A stretch of 64,000 bases of DNA from Sphingosinicella sp041916975 (GCF_041916975.1 NZ_JAYRYK010000001.1:496001-560000); one strand, 5' to 3'; counted from the first letter of the stretch, positions 53,313-62,069 are shown. The notes: generated from the letters alone by a model not told the origin. A program made the numbers and translations.

Positions 53313-54467
53313 TCAGGCAGCGTCAGCGGGAAAGCGCCCCCGCAGCGCCGGACCATCCGCATCCAACCCGGGCGCGGCCCGCTGCGCCAGACGCGCACCG
53401 TCGAAACGCAGCGGGTTGGCGAACATCCTGAGCGTGCGGCCGGCGGGATGCGGCACGTCCTGCACCATGCCGACCTCGGCCACGAACGGATTGTCGATGG
53501 CTCCGTCCAGCGATTCCACGGGCGCCGCCGGAATCTGGCCTTGCAGGATCTGCATCCACTCTGCGCGCGTCCGCGTCATGAACGCCGCGTCCAGCACCTC
53601 GGTGAGCATGTCGCGGTTCTCGCGGCGGCTGGCCAGATCGGCGAAGCGCGGGTCGGCGCCGAGGTCCGGACGGCCGATCAGCCTGACGAGGATTTCCCAG
53701 AATTTCTGGTTCATGCAGCAGATGTAGAGCCAGCCGTCCGCCGTCTTGTACAGTTGCACCGGCGCAGTCGAAGGGTGCGCTGAACGCGGCGTCTGCGGCG
53801 TGATGATGCCTTCGTTCAAATACCAGGTGCCCTGATACGCGAGCTGGTGGAGCGCCGCGTCGAACAGCGAAACGTCCACATCCATGCCGATGCCGCTGCG
53901 CTCCGCGCCCCGGATCGCGCTGACGAGGCCGAATGCCATCATCATGCCGGTCATGTAGTCGACCATCGAGAGGCCCACTCGGGTCGGCGGGCTGCCGGGG
54001 TCGCCGGTCAGTGCCATGAAGCCCGCCTCCGCCTGCATCAGGAAATCATAACCCGGCCAGTCGGCGCGCGATCCGGTGCGGCCATAGGCGGAAATGTGGC
54101 CACAGACGATGCGCGGGTTGACCGCCGAGAGCGCCGCATGATCCAGCCCCAGTTTCGCGGGCAGGCTGCCGCGCAGGTTGTTCACGACCGCGTGCGATGT
54201 GGCGACCAGCCGGTGCAGCAGCGCCCGGTCGGTGTCGGCCTTCAGATCGAGGATGAGGCTGCGCTTGTTGAGGTTGAAGCACTGGTAGTAAAGGCTGTCG
54301 GCCTCGCCCAGCGTCAGCGGCCCGGTCTTGCGGGCATAATCGCCGTCCGCGCCTTCGACCTTCACGACATCGGCGCCCAGATCGGCAAGGAACATCGTCG
54401 CATATGGCGCGGCGCCATATTGCTCGAAACTTATGATTTTCAGGCCTTCGAGTGGCAACGCAGTCAT
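53313..54467 (-). CDS. Class III (CaiB/BaiF) CoA-transferase
   Basis: 384-aa CoA-transferase: LEGLKIISFEQYGAAPYATMFLADLGADVVKVEGADGDYARKTGP is the family entry; the catalytic Asp is in PTRVGLSMVDYMTGMMMAFGLVSAIRG. The ATG at 54467 follows GGGAGG. It probably activates the acid freed by the upstream amidase. The 69-base gap before it carries the near-palindrome AAATGTTCGAACTTTT, so it may have its own GntR-controlled promoter in addition to read-through from the amidase gene. Confidence 0.92.
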   Translation of the reverse strand: MTALPLEGLKIISFEQYGAAPYATMFLADLGADVVKVEGADGDYARKTGPLTLGEADSLYYQCFNLNKRSLILDLKADTDRALLHRLVATSHAVVNNLRGSLPAKLGLDHAALSAVNPRIVCGHISAYGRTGSRADWPGYDFLMQAEAGFMALTGDPGSPPTRVGLSMVDYMTGMMMAFGLVSAIRGAERSGIGMDVDVSLFDAALHQLAYQGTWYLNEGIITPQTPRSAHPSTAPVQLYKTADGWLYICCMNQKFWEILVRLIGRPDLGADPRFADLASRRENRDMLTEVLDAAFMTRTRAEWMQILQGQIPAAPVESLDGAIDNPFVAEVGMVQDVPHPAGRTLRMFANPLRFDGARLAQRAAPGLDADGPALRGRFPADAA

Positions 54468-54522
54468 GAGCCCTCCCCTTTCGCGGGCGGAGACTGCCGA
54501 AAAGGCTGGGGACAATCAATAC

Positions 54523-54538
54523 AAATGTTCGAACTTTT
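54523..54538. promoter_or_regulatory. Second GTTCGAAC operator, upstream of CoA-transferase genes
   Basis: AAATGTTCGAACTTTT, matching the hyuA/gntR site at 15 of 16 positions and with the same following TAAT. It overlaps the stop codon of the upstream amidase gene and lies about 56 bases before the CoA-transferase start, suggesting an internal GntR-controlled promoter. Confidence 0.62.
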
Positions 54539-55847
54539 AATCGTGATTGATCGGACAGCGCCGACGTTGATGCTCTGTGGCCTCCTCGAAGGCCTGCGCC
54601 ACACGGAACAGCATGGCCTCTGCGCGCCAGGAAGCGGTGAGCTGCAGTCCGATGGGCAGGTTCCGGCGATCGAGGCCGCACGGCACGCTCAGCGACGGCA
54701 CACCGGCGGCGCCGAGATCATAGGTGTTGCGCGCCACGAGGCGCGTCGTCGCCACCATGTCCGCAGCCTCGGCCCAAAGCGGTGCGGTGACGGGCGTCGT
54801 CGGCGTGAGCAGCACATCGATCCCGGCGGCGAACGTCTCGCGAAGCGTCCGCTGGAACTGCTGGAGAAGGCGGATGCAATGCGCGTAATCGGCACCGCTC
54901 ACCTGATGCCCCAGTTCTATGCGCCGCCGGACTTCCGCGCCGATCCGATCCGCATGTTCGGGGTACACATCGCGGCGCGCATCGGCGACATCGGCGAGCA
55001 CGAACCGGAACGCGCCGCCCGTACGCAGAGTTTCAGCCTCTCCAAGCGGCACGTCGACGAGCGTGCAGCCCAGCCGTTCCAACACGGCTGCGGCTTCATC
55101 CACCGCGCGTGCCACGCAGTCCTGCAAATCCTCGTAGAAGAACGACCGCGGTAGCCCGACACGCAAACCTTTCACGCCGCCATCCATTCCTTCCAGCAGC
55201 GGCGCCGGGTCCGCGAAAGACAAGGGATCGCGCGGATCATAGCCCGCGATGGCTGCATACAGCCGCGCGGCATCCGCCACGGTGGCGCCGAACGGCCCGA
55301 CCACATCGCAGATCGTGCTGACATCCAGCACGCCATGATTCGAAACGCGCCCCAATGTCGGCCGCAGCCCCACGACACCGCACAGCGCGGCGGGCACGCG
55401 CACCGAGCCGCCCGTGTCCGTGCCGATCGCCGCGGGCACGATCCCGGCACCCACGGCGGCCGCCGATCCGCTGCTCGATCCGCCCGTGATGCGCGCGGTG
55501 TCCCATGGATTGCGACAGTTGCCGAAGGTGGCGTTTTCTCCGGTCGCGCCGAAGCAGAACTCGGTGAGGTGCGATTTCCCGAGCAGCGTGGCACCGGCAT
55601 CGAGCAGGCGACGCACCACCTCGGCATCTTCGGCCGCCGGCGCCGCATCCCGATAGACCGCCGAGCCGTGCGTCGTCGGGCGGCCCTGCCAGTCGATGCA
55701 GTCCTTCACCAGAACCGGCACGCCGCCGAGCGGGCCAACACCGGCCTTCGCCTCGCGGTCGAGCCACAGCACGGCGTTGACCGACGGATTGACCCGGTCG
55801 GCTGCGTCCAGCGCCCGTGCGATCACTGTCTCATCCCGCATCTTCAT
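54537..55847 (-). CDS. Amidase signature enzyme
   Basis: 436-aa Ser-cisSer-Lys amidase. Catalytic Lys48 in GVPVLVKDCID, cis-Ser in ITGGSSSGSAAAVGAGIVPAAIGTDTGGSVRVPAALCGVVGLRPTLGRV, with nucleophile Ser148 in TGGSVR; all three catalytic positions are intact. It shares an ATGA overlap with the end of the MFS permease gene. It is probably the first enzyme on the permease's cargo, hydrolysing an amide to an acid later activated by the CoA-transferases. It is only distantly similar to the amidase at 14590. Confidence 0.92.
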   Translation of the reverse strand: MKMRDETVIARALDAADRVNPSVNAVLWLDREAKAGVGPLGGVPVLVKDCIDWQGRPTTHGSAVYRDAAPAAEDAEVVRRLLDAGATLLGKSHLTEFCFGATGENATFGNCRNPWDTARITGGSSSGSAAAVGAGIVPAAIGTDTGGSVRVPAALCGVVGLRPTLGRVSNHGVLDVSTICDVVGPFGATVADAARLYAAIAGYDPRDPLSFADPAPLLEGMDGGVKGLRVGLPRSFFYEDLQDCVARAVDEAAAVLERLGCTLVDVPLGEAETLRTGGAFRFVLADVADARRDVYPEHADRIGAEVRRRIELGHQVSGADYAHCIRLLQQFQRTLRETFAAGIDVLLTPTTPVTAPLWAEAADMVATTRLVARNTYDLGAAGVPSLSVPCGLDRRNLPIGLQLTASWRAEAMLFRVAQAFEEATEHQRRRCPINHD

Positions 55848-57064
55848 CCTCCGCAGCGTCTCGGTCGTACCAGTAGCGCCGCACTCCCGCCGATCAGCAA
55901 CACGACGCTGACAAGCGCGAACGTCCGGCCATAACTCCCCATGATCTCATAGAGCAGCGCAAAGCTCGCCGGCCCGACCATGACACCGGCAAAGACATAG
56001 ACGAGCGTGCTCCCCATCACGCTGCCGACCTCGGCGGGCGCGGCGTGGCGGAGCACCTCCGCCATCGCGACGCCATTCCAGCCATTCAGGCAGAAGCCGA
56101 GGAAACACAGCAACGCGACCTGCATGTATGCTGGAAAGTCCGCGAGCCACGGCAACAGCAGCAGACCCGCGGCGCTGCCGAGGCCAACGAACGCCAGCAC
56201 GCGAAACCCGGACCCGAACCGGTCGGCCAAAACGCCCCAGCAAAGCCGCCCCAGCACGCCGAAGGCCTGCACGCCCGCCGCAGCGGACGCAGCATGAAGC
56301 AGCCGCCACCCGCAATCCGCGGTCAGCATCAATACGGTGAAGGTGGAAAGCGTCAGCTGAACTGAAGAGTAGAGGAAACCGATGATCGTCAGCACGCGCA
56401 GGTCGCCGCGCCGCCAGATCAGCCGCTGCTCTTTCAACAGACCGCGCAGCAACGGCGCCTCGTTTCGCGGCGGCGTGTGCGGCACCTTGTGGCCCGCCAG
56501 GACGGCGAGCACAGCGCACGGCAGCAGCGCCATCAGGACAAACGCTGCGCGCCAGCCGATCACCGTGTCAAGCAACGGCAACGCAATACTCACCAGCACC
56601 ACGCCAAGCGGCGCCGCCGCCTGCTTGATCGAAAACACGACGTTCCGCCGGTTAAGGGGCGTAACGGCGCTCAGGATCTGAGACGAAGCCGGATTCTGGA
56701 ACCCATAGGCAAAGCCGATGAGCAGAGAGGCGATCACGCCGACGGAGATGTTGGCCGTTGCCAGCCCAAGCAGCCCCAGCGCGAACATGCCCATTCCGAA
56801 CTGTTCGGTGCGCACGGCACCCAAACTGCGGATCAGCGTGCCAGCCAATACGGATCCAAACGCGCCGGACGTGAAAAGCAGGCTCACCTGATAGCCGACG
56901 ACATGGGCCTCCACGCCAAAATCGGCAGCAACACGCGGCGCGATGGGCGGCAGCACCAGCGCCGTGCTGGTTGCCAGCAACTGCACGAGCACAGTCAGGA
57001 TCAGCGCTTTGCCGAGGCTGTCAGCAACCGAACGCGGATTTTGTTCGAACAAATCTTGGCCCAT
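55844..57064 (-). CDS. MFS permease
   Basis: 406-aa major-facilitator transporter with twelve readable hydrophobic segments. ALILTVLVQLLATSTALVLPPIAP opens helix 1, and VLGRLCWGVLADRFGSGFR is the loop 8-9 MFS motif. The ATG at 57064 is preferred; a TTG at 57115 would lengthen it without adding a membrane segment. A palindrome TTTGTTCGAACAAA lies within codons 4-8, possibly a regulatory site placed over the start. It is the first gene of the operon with an amidase and two CoA-transferases, so it should import an amide or carboxylate. Confidence 0.88.
   Translation of the reverse strand: MGQDLFEQNPRSVADSLGKALILTVLVQLLATSTALVLPPIAPRVAADFGVEAHVVGYQVSLLFTSGAFGSVLAGTLIRSLGAVRTEQFGMGMFALGLLGLATANISVGVIASLLIGFAYGFQNPASSQILSAVTPLNRRNVVFSIKQAAAPLGVVLVSIALPLLDTVIGWRAAFVLMALLPCAVLAVLAGHKVPHTPPRNEAPLLRGLLKEQRLIWRRGDLRVLTIIGFLYSSVQLTLSTFTVLMLTADCGWRLLHAASAAAGVQAFGVLGRLCWGVLADRFGSGFRVLAFVGLGSAAGLLLLPWLADFPAYMQVALLCFLGFCLNGWNGVAMAEVLRHAAPAEVGSVMGSTLVYVFAGVMVGPASFALLYEIMGSYGRTFALVSVVLLIGGSAALLVRPRRCGG
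57040..57053. promoter_or_regulatory. GTTCGAAC palindrome at the start of the MFS gene
   Basis: Perfect 14-bp palindrome TTTGTTCGAACAAA, 11 bases inside the MFS reading frame. It shares the GTTCGAAC core with the two GntR-site candidates but has inverted A/T flanks. It could be a roadblock operator for the first gene of the operon. The same 8-base core also occurs by chance in coding DNA elsewhere, so confidence is limited. Confidence 0.35.
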
Positions 57065-57224
57065 GCCCCCGCATAAGACGAGTTTGTCGCAAAGGCCAAG
57101 ATGATTTGCCGGCAAGGATCACGACGCCATTCGCACGGTCAGCGAAAAATGAACGTCCACGGACAGTCGGTGGCGCCCCGGCCAGACTCGAGCTTGCTTC
57201 CGAGAAGCGCAAAATTCAATAAAC

Positions 57225-57238
57225 TTACATTTATGTAA
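57225..57238. promoter_or_regulatory. AT-rich inverted repeat upstream of the MFS operon
   Basis: TTACAT-TT-ATGTAA inside an AT-rich stretch (about 57210-57240) of the 255-base gap between the LLM and MFS genes. On the minus strand TTTACA here could be a -35 element, but no good -10 is seen at the right spacing. It is probably part of the MFS operon promoter/operator. Confidence 0.4.
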
Positions 57239-57268
57239 ATTTCTGACACCATGATCGATACCAAGGGA

Positions 57269-57297
57269 CTTTTAACCCATCGCATCGGTTCGAGTCC
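57269..57297 (+). other. tRNA-Lys-like 3' fragment
   Basis: CTTTTAA (57269-57275, the anticodon loop of tRNA-Lys-UUU) is followed 11 bases later by GGTTCGAGTCC (57287-57297, a T-arm sequence) and then AGCGGCACC, resembling an acceptor end. The anticodon and T stems do not pair properly and no 5' half is present, so this is not a functional tRNA. It could be a decayed remnant or an old attachment site at an operon boundary, or a coincidence. Confidence 0.25.
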
Positions 57298-57319
57298 AAA
57301 AGCGGCACCTAGGCGTGCC

Positions 57320-58465
57320 TCAAAGTCGTGATTCGCAAAGAGAGGAAATCGCTCCACTTTGCCTGACATCATGCTCGACAAGACGCGGCAACACATCATG
57401 TGCCAGTCGATGCAAGGCGTCGATATAGTCGATCGCGCTGAAGATCACGCCATCGATACCGGCACTGGCCATACTTACGAGCTTCGCGACCACAGTCTCC
57501 GCATCGCCGACAATGGGCGTTCCTGAGCCCAGCGCAACCGTCCGCCGCATGAAGCGCATATGCTCTGAATCCTCGGCAATGCCGTTTTCGCGCGCCAGCG
57601 TGCCAATGAAGCCGTCGATGGCGGCGTAATCCGCCCGGTCTTCGGAATAGTAGCGCAGATAATCGACTGCCTCGGCATCCGTATCCTTCAGAACGAGTTG
57701 GGCGTTGGTCCAGACCTGAACATCTCGACCATATTCGTCTCGCGCCAGCGCTTTATATTTTGTGACCTGAGCCCGCCACTGGTCGGGGTTCTCGCCGAAG
57801 AGACCCACAAGGCCTATGTTCGAATGGCGGGCGGCGAATCGCATGCCGGTCTCGGAAAAGCCGGCGTTCATGATCGGCACCGCACCGCCCTGCAGCGGCT
57901 GCGGGCGAGATAGCGCACCTTTCATGCTGAACCAGCGGCTGTCGACATCGAACTCGCGCGTCTCCGACCATAGGCGGCGGATCAGTGTCAGCCACTCCGC
58001 GAGATACTGATATCGCTCCTCATGACCGAGCATCTCGATACCGAACATGTCGAACTCGCGCCGATTCCAGCCCCCGACAACGTTCATACCGAAACGGCCA
58101 CCTGAAATCGCGTCGATCGTCGACGCCTGCTTCGCAACGATCAGCGGATGCACGGTTGGTGCATGTGTCGTCGCAAAAATCCCGATATGGCGCGTCGCCT
58201 GCGCGATCGCGGCAGCATAGGTGAAAGGCTCGATCACATCGTGCGAGGCATGCCCGAAGTCTCCATCCACGTAGCCTTTCCAGCGCGCGATCGGTACGAT
58301 GGCTTCGAGGCCGGCTTCATCCGCTAGCTGCGCAATGCGTAGACACTCCGCCCAGTTCGGCTTGAACAGTTCCGGAACGGTCGTAAGGGCGGGCATTGTG
58401 TTGACGCAAAACACGCCGAGTTTGAGCCTGTTTTTTGAGTAAACGGGATGCTGCGAACCCGTCAT
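57320..58465 (-). CDS. LLM-class flavin-dependent monooxygenase (RutA-like)
   Basis: 381-aa bacterial-luciferase-like oxygenase using reduced FMN from a partner reductase. LKLGVFCVNTMPALT begins the barrel; IGIFATTHAPTVHPLIVAKQASTIDAISGGRFGMNVVGGWNRREFDMFGIEMLGHEERYQYLAEWLTLIRRLW is highly typical of the RutA/SsuD/SfnG group and closest in form to RutA, which opens the uracil ring at the amide. The ATG at 58465 overlaps the acyl-CoA ligase stop (ATGA). No flavin reductase gene is visible nearby. A role in oxidising or opening a ring amide, or in C-S cleavage, would fit the amide theme; the substrate is unknown. Confidence 0.9.
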   Translation of the reverse strand: MTGSQHPVYSKNRLKLGVFCVNTMPALTTVPELFKPNWAECLRIAQLADEAGLEAIVPIARWKGYVDGDFGHASHDVIEPFTYAAAIAQATRHIGIFATTHAPTVHPLIVAKQASTIDAISGGRFGMNVVGGWNRREFDMFGIEMLGHEERYQYLAEWLTLIRRLWSETREFDVDSRWFSMKGALSRPQPLQGGAVPIMNAGFSETGMRFAARHSNIGLVGLFGENPDQWRAQVTKYKALARDEYGRDVQVWTNAQLVLKDTDAEAVDYLRYYSEDRADYAAIDGFIGTLARENGIAEDSEHMRFMRRTVALGSGTPIVGDAETVVAKLVSMASAGIDGVIFSAIDYIDALHRLAHDVLPRLVEHDVRQSGAISSLCESRL

Positions 58466-60099
58466 TGTGCCAGGGCCTCGCGGCGGACGCGTATCCCGGC
58501 CTTCTCTCGGTCCCATGTGTCCGCCGTCAAACCCTCTTTTCGCAGATCACCCTTGAGCACTTTGGCCGACGGTGTCTTCGGTAACGCACTCATGACGCGG
58601 ATATAGCGCGGCACCATGAAATAGGGCATCCGGCCCACAAGGAACTCAGTCAGCTCAGCCATATCAATCGTGCTCCCGGGCACGGGCGCGACCACGACCA
58701 TCACCTCGTCTTCGGAATACTCGCTTGGCACCCCGATCGCGGCGCACTCGCGTACAGAGGGGTGCGCGCAGACTTCCGCCTCCACTTCAAACGAAGAGAT
58801 GTTCTCGCCGCGCCTGCGGATTGCATCCTTCATGCGGTCAACGAAATAGAAATAGCCGTCTTCGTCCATGCGAAACGCGTCGCCCGTGTGGAACCAGCCG
58901 TTCCGCCAGGCCTCGGCCGTCGCGACCGGGTTGGCATTGTAGCCGCTGTTCATGCCCCAGGGGCGGTCCGTGCGGACAAGCATCTCGCCGACTTCGCCCA
59001 CAGGAACCTCGCAATCGTTCACGTCGACGAGGCGCACCTCGACATCTGGGCGCGGGCGGCCGCAGGTACCCCGCTTCGTGGGGTTTGCCTCCGACACGAT
59101 CGGAGAGGAAATCTCCGTCATGTTGAAGATTGTATAGATGTCGATGCCGAACCGCGCCTTGAACGCTGGCGCGTCATCGGTGAACGGCACCATGAAGGCC
59201 AACTTCACCTTGTGATCGCGGTCGCGGTCCGATGGCGGCTGCTTGATTAGGAAAGTCGCCATCACCCCGAGCAGGAAAACCACCGTGGTTTCCGTTTTCC
59301 GTACCACCTCCCAGAACGTGTCCGTCGAGTAGTTGTTGACCACAGCAACCGATGCGCCGCGCGCAAGCATCACGAACGGCGGCCCCATGCCGCCAATGTG
59401 GAAGATTGGCGCGACGGTCATGTAGCGATCGTCTTCCGTCACCATCGGCCAGCTTTCGGGGCCAGCGTTGGAGAACATATGGAGATAGGACGATAGCACG
59501 CCTTTCGAAGGGCCAGTCGTGCCCGAGGTATAGATGATAGACTGGATATCCCAGGGATCAATCGGGAGATCGAGTGGCTGCAGATCGGTTTCCGTGCCGG
59601 AGAGATCATCGAAGCGGGACGTCGGAAGGCCGAAGTCTGGAGCTTCAAGGGTGGTGGTCAACACCGCTCGTTCAAGACCGGCCATGCCTATTTCGGAAAG
59701 GCGCGGCGCAAGTTCCGGATGGACGATGATCACCTTGGCGCCTGAATTCTCGACGACATGTGCAAGCAGCGTGCCGCGATACGCCGTATTGAAAGGGACA
59801 AATACCGCGCCGATGTAATTGATGGCATAGAAAGCGAGCAGCGCATCGTGCCCGTTTGGAAGCCATACCGCGACGTAATCGCCCTGCCGGATACCAAGCG
59901 CCTGCAGACCAGCCGCCTTCTCGATCACGCGCCGGCGAAGATCGCGAAAACTCCATTCCTCACCATCTTCGAAGATGACATGGGTCTTGTCGGGGCGCTC
60001 CACCGCCCACCGATCGACCAGATAGCGTAGAACACACTGGTTTCTGTTAGGAATGCGCGGATCATGAAAATCGCGCGCGGCATCCTCGCGGTCAGCCAT
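58462..60099 (-). CDS. Acyl-CoA synthetase (AMP-dependent ligase)
   Basis: 545-aa ANL-superfamily ligase activating a carboxylic acid to its CoA thioester through an acyl-AMP. P-loop IIYTSGTTGPSKGV, adenine-binding IFNMTEISSP (TE motif), the Asp of GWFHTGDAFRMDEDGYFYFVDRMKDAIRRRGENISS (hinge) and the C-terminal catalytic Lys in KTPSAKVLKGDLR are all intact. The FRAMEWORK resembles crotonobetaine/carnitine- and long-chain-type ligases. The ATG at 60099 has GGGGAG upstream. It lies 78 bases after tetR and is coupled to the LLM oxygenase. Confidence 0.93.
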   Translation of the reverse strand: MADREDAARDFHDPRIPNRNQCVLRYLVDRWAVERPDKTHVIFEDGEEWSFRDLRRRVIEKAAGLQALGIRQGDYVAVWLPNGHDALLAFYAINYIGAVFVPFNTAYRGTLLAHVVENSGAKVIIVHPELAPRLSEIGMAGLERAVLTTTLEAPDFGLPTSRFDDLSGTETDLQPLDLPIDPWDIQSIIYTSGTTGPSKGVLSSYLHMFSNAGPESWPMVTEDDRYMTVAPIFHIGGMGPPFVMLARGASVAVVNNYSTDTFWEVVRKTETTVVFLLGVMATFLIKQPPSDRDRDHKVKLAFMVPFTDDAPAFKARFGIDIYTIFNMTEISSPIVSEANPTKRGTCGRPRPDVEVRLVDVNDCEVPVGEVGEMLVRTDRPWGMNSGYNANPVATAEAWRNGWFHTGDAFRMDEDGYFYFVDRMKDAIRRRGENISSFEVEAEVCAHPSVRECAAIGVPSEYSEDEVMVVVAPVPGSTIDMAELTEFLVGRMPYFMVPRYIRVMSALPKTPSAKVLKGDLRKEGLTADTWDREKAGIRVRREALAQ

Positions 60100-60177
60100 G
60101 GGAACTCCCCTCGTCCGTATGTTCGTCATTGCGGTTGGAACGACTCCAACCGATGCGCGCATAGCTGCGCACCAACC

Positions 60178-60846
60178 TCAGTCGAGGCCGATCAGCCGCA
60201 TGCAGGCGTGTGATACCTGCTCGATCACATCGTCCCGCTTCCGGCGGCTACCTCGCCAGTAGCAATTGGGAATCCACGACAGCAGACCACCCATCCAGAC
60301 CGACATCGCGGCAGCGTCATGCAGAGTCACAAGGCCGTCCGCCCGGCACTGCTCCACAAGGCGCGCGATCCTCAGATCAAACTCGTGCCGCAGCCGCAAA
60401 ATCTGCTGTGCATCGATGTTGGTGAGGTTCTTCATCTCACGCTGGTAGACGACGATATATTCCATCCGATCGATAATGATCGCCGCCACCTCTCGCAGCG
60501 CCGCCCGCAGTTGATCGACCGAGTTTCCGGGCGCGGCCGCCGCGCGGTCCAGCGCATCCAGCGATTCCGACACGCCGACGGCGCAAACAGAAGCCAGGAT
60601 CTCGGCCTTGTTCTTGTAGTATGTATAAAGATACGGCTTGGTGACGTTCAGCTCGTCCGCCACCATGTCGAGCGTCGCTGTTTCATAACCCTTTTCGTGG
60701 AACAGCCGGCTCGCCACCTCCAGAATGCCCTGCCGCTTCAGGGCAACGACATCAGGTTTCGACATGCGCCGACCGCGCGGCCGCGCCTGGCGTGGTGCAT
60801 TCGCACTCGCCACCTCGGCCGATTTGCTACGCGTTGCTCTCTTCAT
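60178..60846 (-). CDS. TetR family transcriptional regulator
   Basis: 222-aa regulator with a basic N-terminal extension (about 30 residues), then the HTH: RQGILEVASRLFHEKGYETATLDMVADELNVTKPYLYTYYKNKAEIL. The C-terminal domain is similar to fatty-acid/CoA-responsive TetR proteins, though this is weak. Its ATG at 60846 overlaps the alcohol dehydrogenase stop (ATGA), so it is transcribed with that gene. The TATACTG-TC-CAGTATA palindrome over the promoter of this operon is its likely target, implying autoregulation. Confidence 0.92.
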   Translation of the reverse strand: MKRATRSKSAEVASANAPRQARPRGRRMSKPDVVALKRQGILEVASRLFHEKGYETATLDMVADELNVTKPYLYTYYKNKAEILASVCAVGVSESLDALDRAAAAPGNSVDQLRAALREVAAIIIDRMEYIVVYQREMKNLTNIDAQQILRLRHEFDLRIARLVEQCRADGLVTLHDAAAMSVWMGGLLSWIPNCYWRGSRRKRDDVIEQVSHACMRLIGLD

Positions 60847-62012
60847 GCAGCCCTTCTCAGGATCTCCAGTATATCCGCAGGTGACCGCACCGGACGTGGA
60901 TTGGTCCGCCCCCAGATATCAAGCATGGTATATTCAGCAACCTGTTGGAAGCGATCTTCGCCGACACCGACCTCCGCCAGTGTGCGAGGCATGCCGAGCG
61001 TTCGGATGAAACGGTCCAGCGCGGCAGACGCCGTGCTCTCGGGCTCCCCAAGACAGGCACTGATCCGCTTCTGGCGGCTGTCGTCATACTCAGCGTTCCA
61101 CGCGAGCACATAGGGCGACATCACGCACGAGGTATAGCCATGCGGCACATCACAGGTTCCACCGAGAATGTGGCCGATCGCGTGGCTCGCGCCCATGGGA
61201 ACCCCGCCGATTATGGAGATCATGGACTGCCATGCGCCGATCTGGCACTTGAGGCGTCCCTCCAAATCGGCGGGATCGCGCTTCACGCGACTTAAACCTT
61301 CCACGAGCAAGCGCAGCGCACTGTCTGCCAGACCATCCGCGAAATCGTTGGACTCGTAGGATGCCAGCGTCTCGACAGCGTGATCGACCGCGCGCACGCC
61401 GGTTGAGAACCACAACCATTCGGGCGTGTGCTGCGTCAGTTCGGGATCGAGCACGACAGCGATAGGCGCCATGTTGCGGTGCTCATAGCCCTGCTTGTGC
61501 ATCACCGCTTCGTCAGTCGCCCCCGACAGGGCGTTGAACTCACCGCCAGAAAGTGTCGTCGGTACGCAGATCACGCGCACATCTGGGCCAACCGTGATCG
61601 GGTTGATGACCTGACCGTCGTCGGTGACATAAGTTCTGAGGGGCTCGAAGGCTTCGACGCTCCGCACATCGTGCTTCAGGAGCAGTCCGATGATCTTGCC
61701 AGCATCGGTGACTGAGCCGCCACCGATCGTGACGATCAGATCCGCATTGGCAACACGTGCCGCGTCCGCGCCGGCAAGCACGCCCGATCGCGGCGCGTGT
61801 GGTGCAATTCCTGTCCACGTCGCGGCATGGCGTGCGCCGAGTGCAGCCTCGACCTTGCGCACGGCATCCGTTGTGTTCGCAAGCGTTGTTCCAGCGAGAA
61901 TGAACACGCGCTCTGCACCCAAAAGCGTAGCCTGCTCAGCGATTGCCTCTGCAGCAGACCGGCCGATCACGACGCGCTCGGTCGACGTGAAGCCCATTGC
62001 CTTGCCAACCAT
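60843..62012 (-). CDS. Iron-containing alcohol dehydrogenase / maleylacetate-reductase-like
   Basis: 389-aa group III dehydrogenase. NAD-binding glycine motif DLIVTIGGGSVTDAGKIIGL, metal-binding VPTTLSGGEFNAL, then the His-rich GASHAIGHILGGTCDVPHGYTSCVMSPYVLAWN, which holds the conserved metal ligands. The combination SGGEFN... and GASHAIGH is like maleylacetate reductases and related reductases. Starts at the ATG at 62012 after GGAGGA. A perfect TATAAT lies 40 bases upstream inside a TetR-type palindrome. It reduces or oxidises an oxo/hydroxy group in the ligase/LLM pathway; the substrate is not inferable. Confidence 0.9.
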   Translation of the reverse strand: MVGKAMGFTSTERVVIGRSAAEAIAEQATLLGAERVFILAGTTLANTTDAVRKVEAALGARHAATWTGIAPHAPRSGVLAGADAARVANADLIVTIGGGSVTDAGKIIGLLLKHDVRSVEAFEPLRTYVTDDGQVINPITVGPDVRVICVPTTLSGGEFNALSGATDEAVMHKQGYEHRNMAPIAVVLDPELTQHTPEWLWFSTGVRAVDHAVETLASYESNDFADGLADSALRLLVEGLSRVKRDPADLEGRLKCQIGAWQSMISIIGGVPMGASHAIGHILGGTCDVPHGYTSCVMSPYVLAWNAEYDDSRQKRISACLGEPESTASAALDRFIRTLGMPRTLAEVGVGEDRFQQVAEYTMLDIWGRTNPRPVRSPADILEILRRAA

Positions 62013-62051
62013 GTCATCCTCCGCAGTTTTTTCGTATGCTGGCACAACAAA

Positions 62052-62057
62052 ATTATA
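62052..62057 (-). promoter_or_regulatory. -10 element of the alcohol dehydrogenase-tetR operon
   Basis: TATAAT on the minus strand, 40 bases before the dehydrogenase start codon, overlapping one arm of the TATACTG palindrome. The -35 region at the expected 17-base spacing (CATATA) is weak, as is common for regulated promoters. Confidence 0.5.
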
Positions 62058-62069
62058 CTGTCCAGTATA
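62054..62069. promoter_or_regulatory. TetR-type operator TATACTG-TC-CAGTATA
   Basis: Perfect 7-bp arms with a 2-base spacer in the divergent region between the iron alcohol dehydrogenase and the CoA racemase genes, about 41 bases from the dehydrogenase start and 100 from the racemase start. It overlaps a consensus -10, a classic repression geometry. The tetR gene is second in the operon it would control. Confidence 0.72.

Noticed and set aside
57241..57312. A complete tRNA gene
   Set aside because: Anticodon and T stems do not pair and no 5' half or acceptor complement is present; kept only as a possible remnant.
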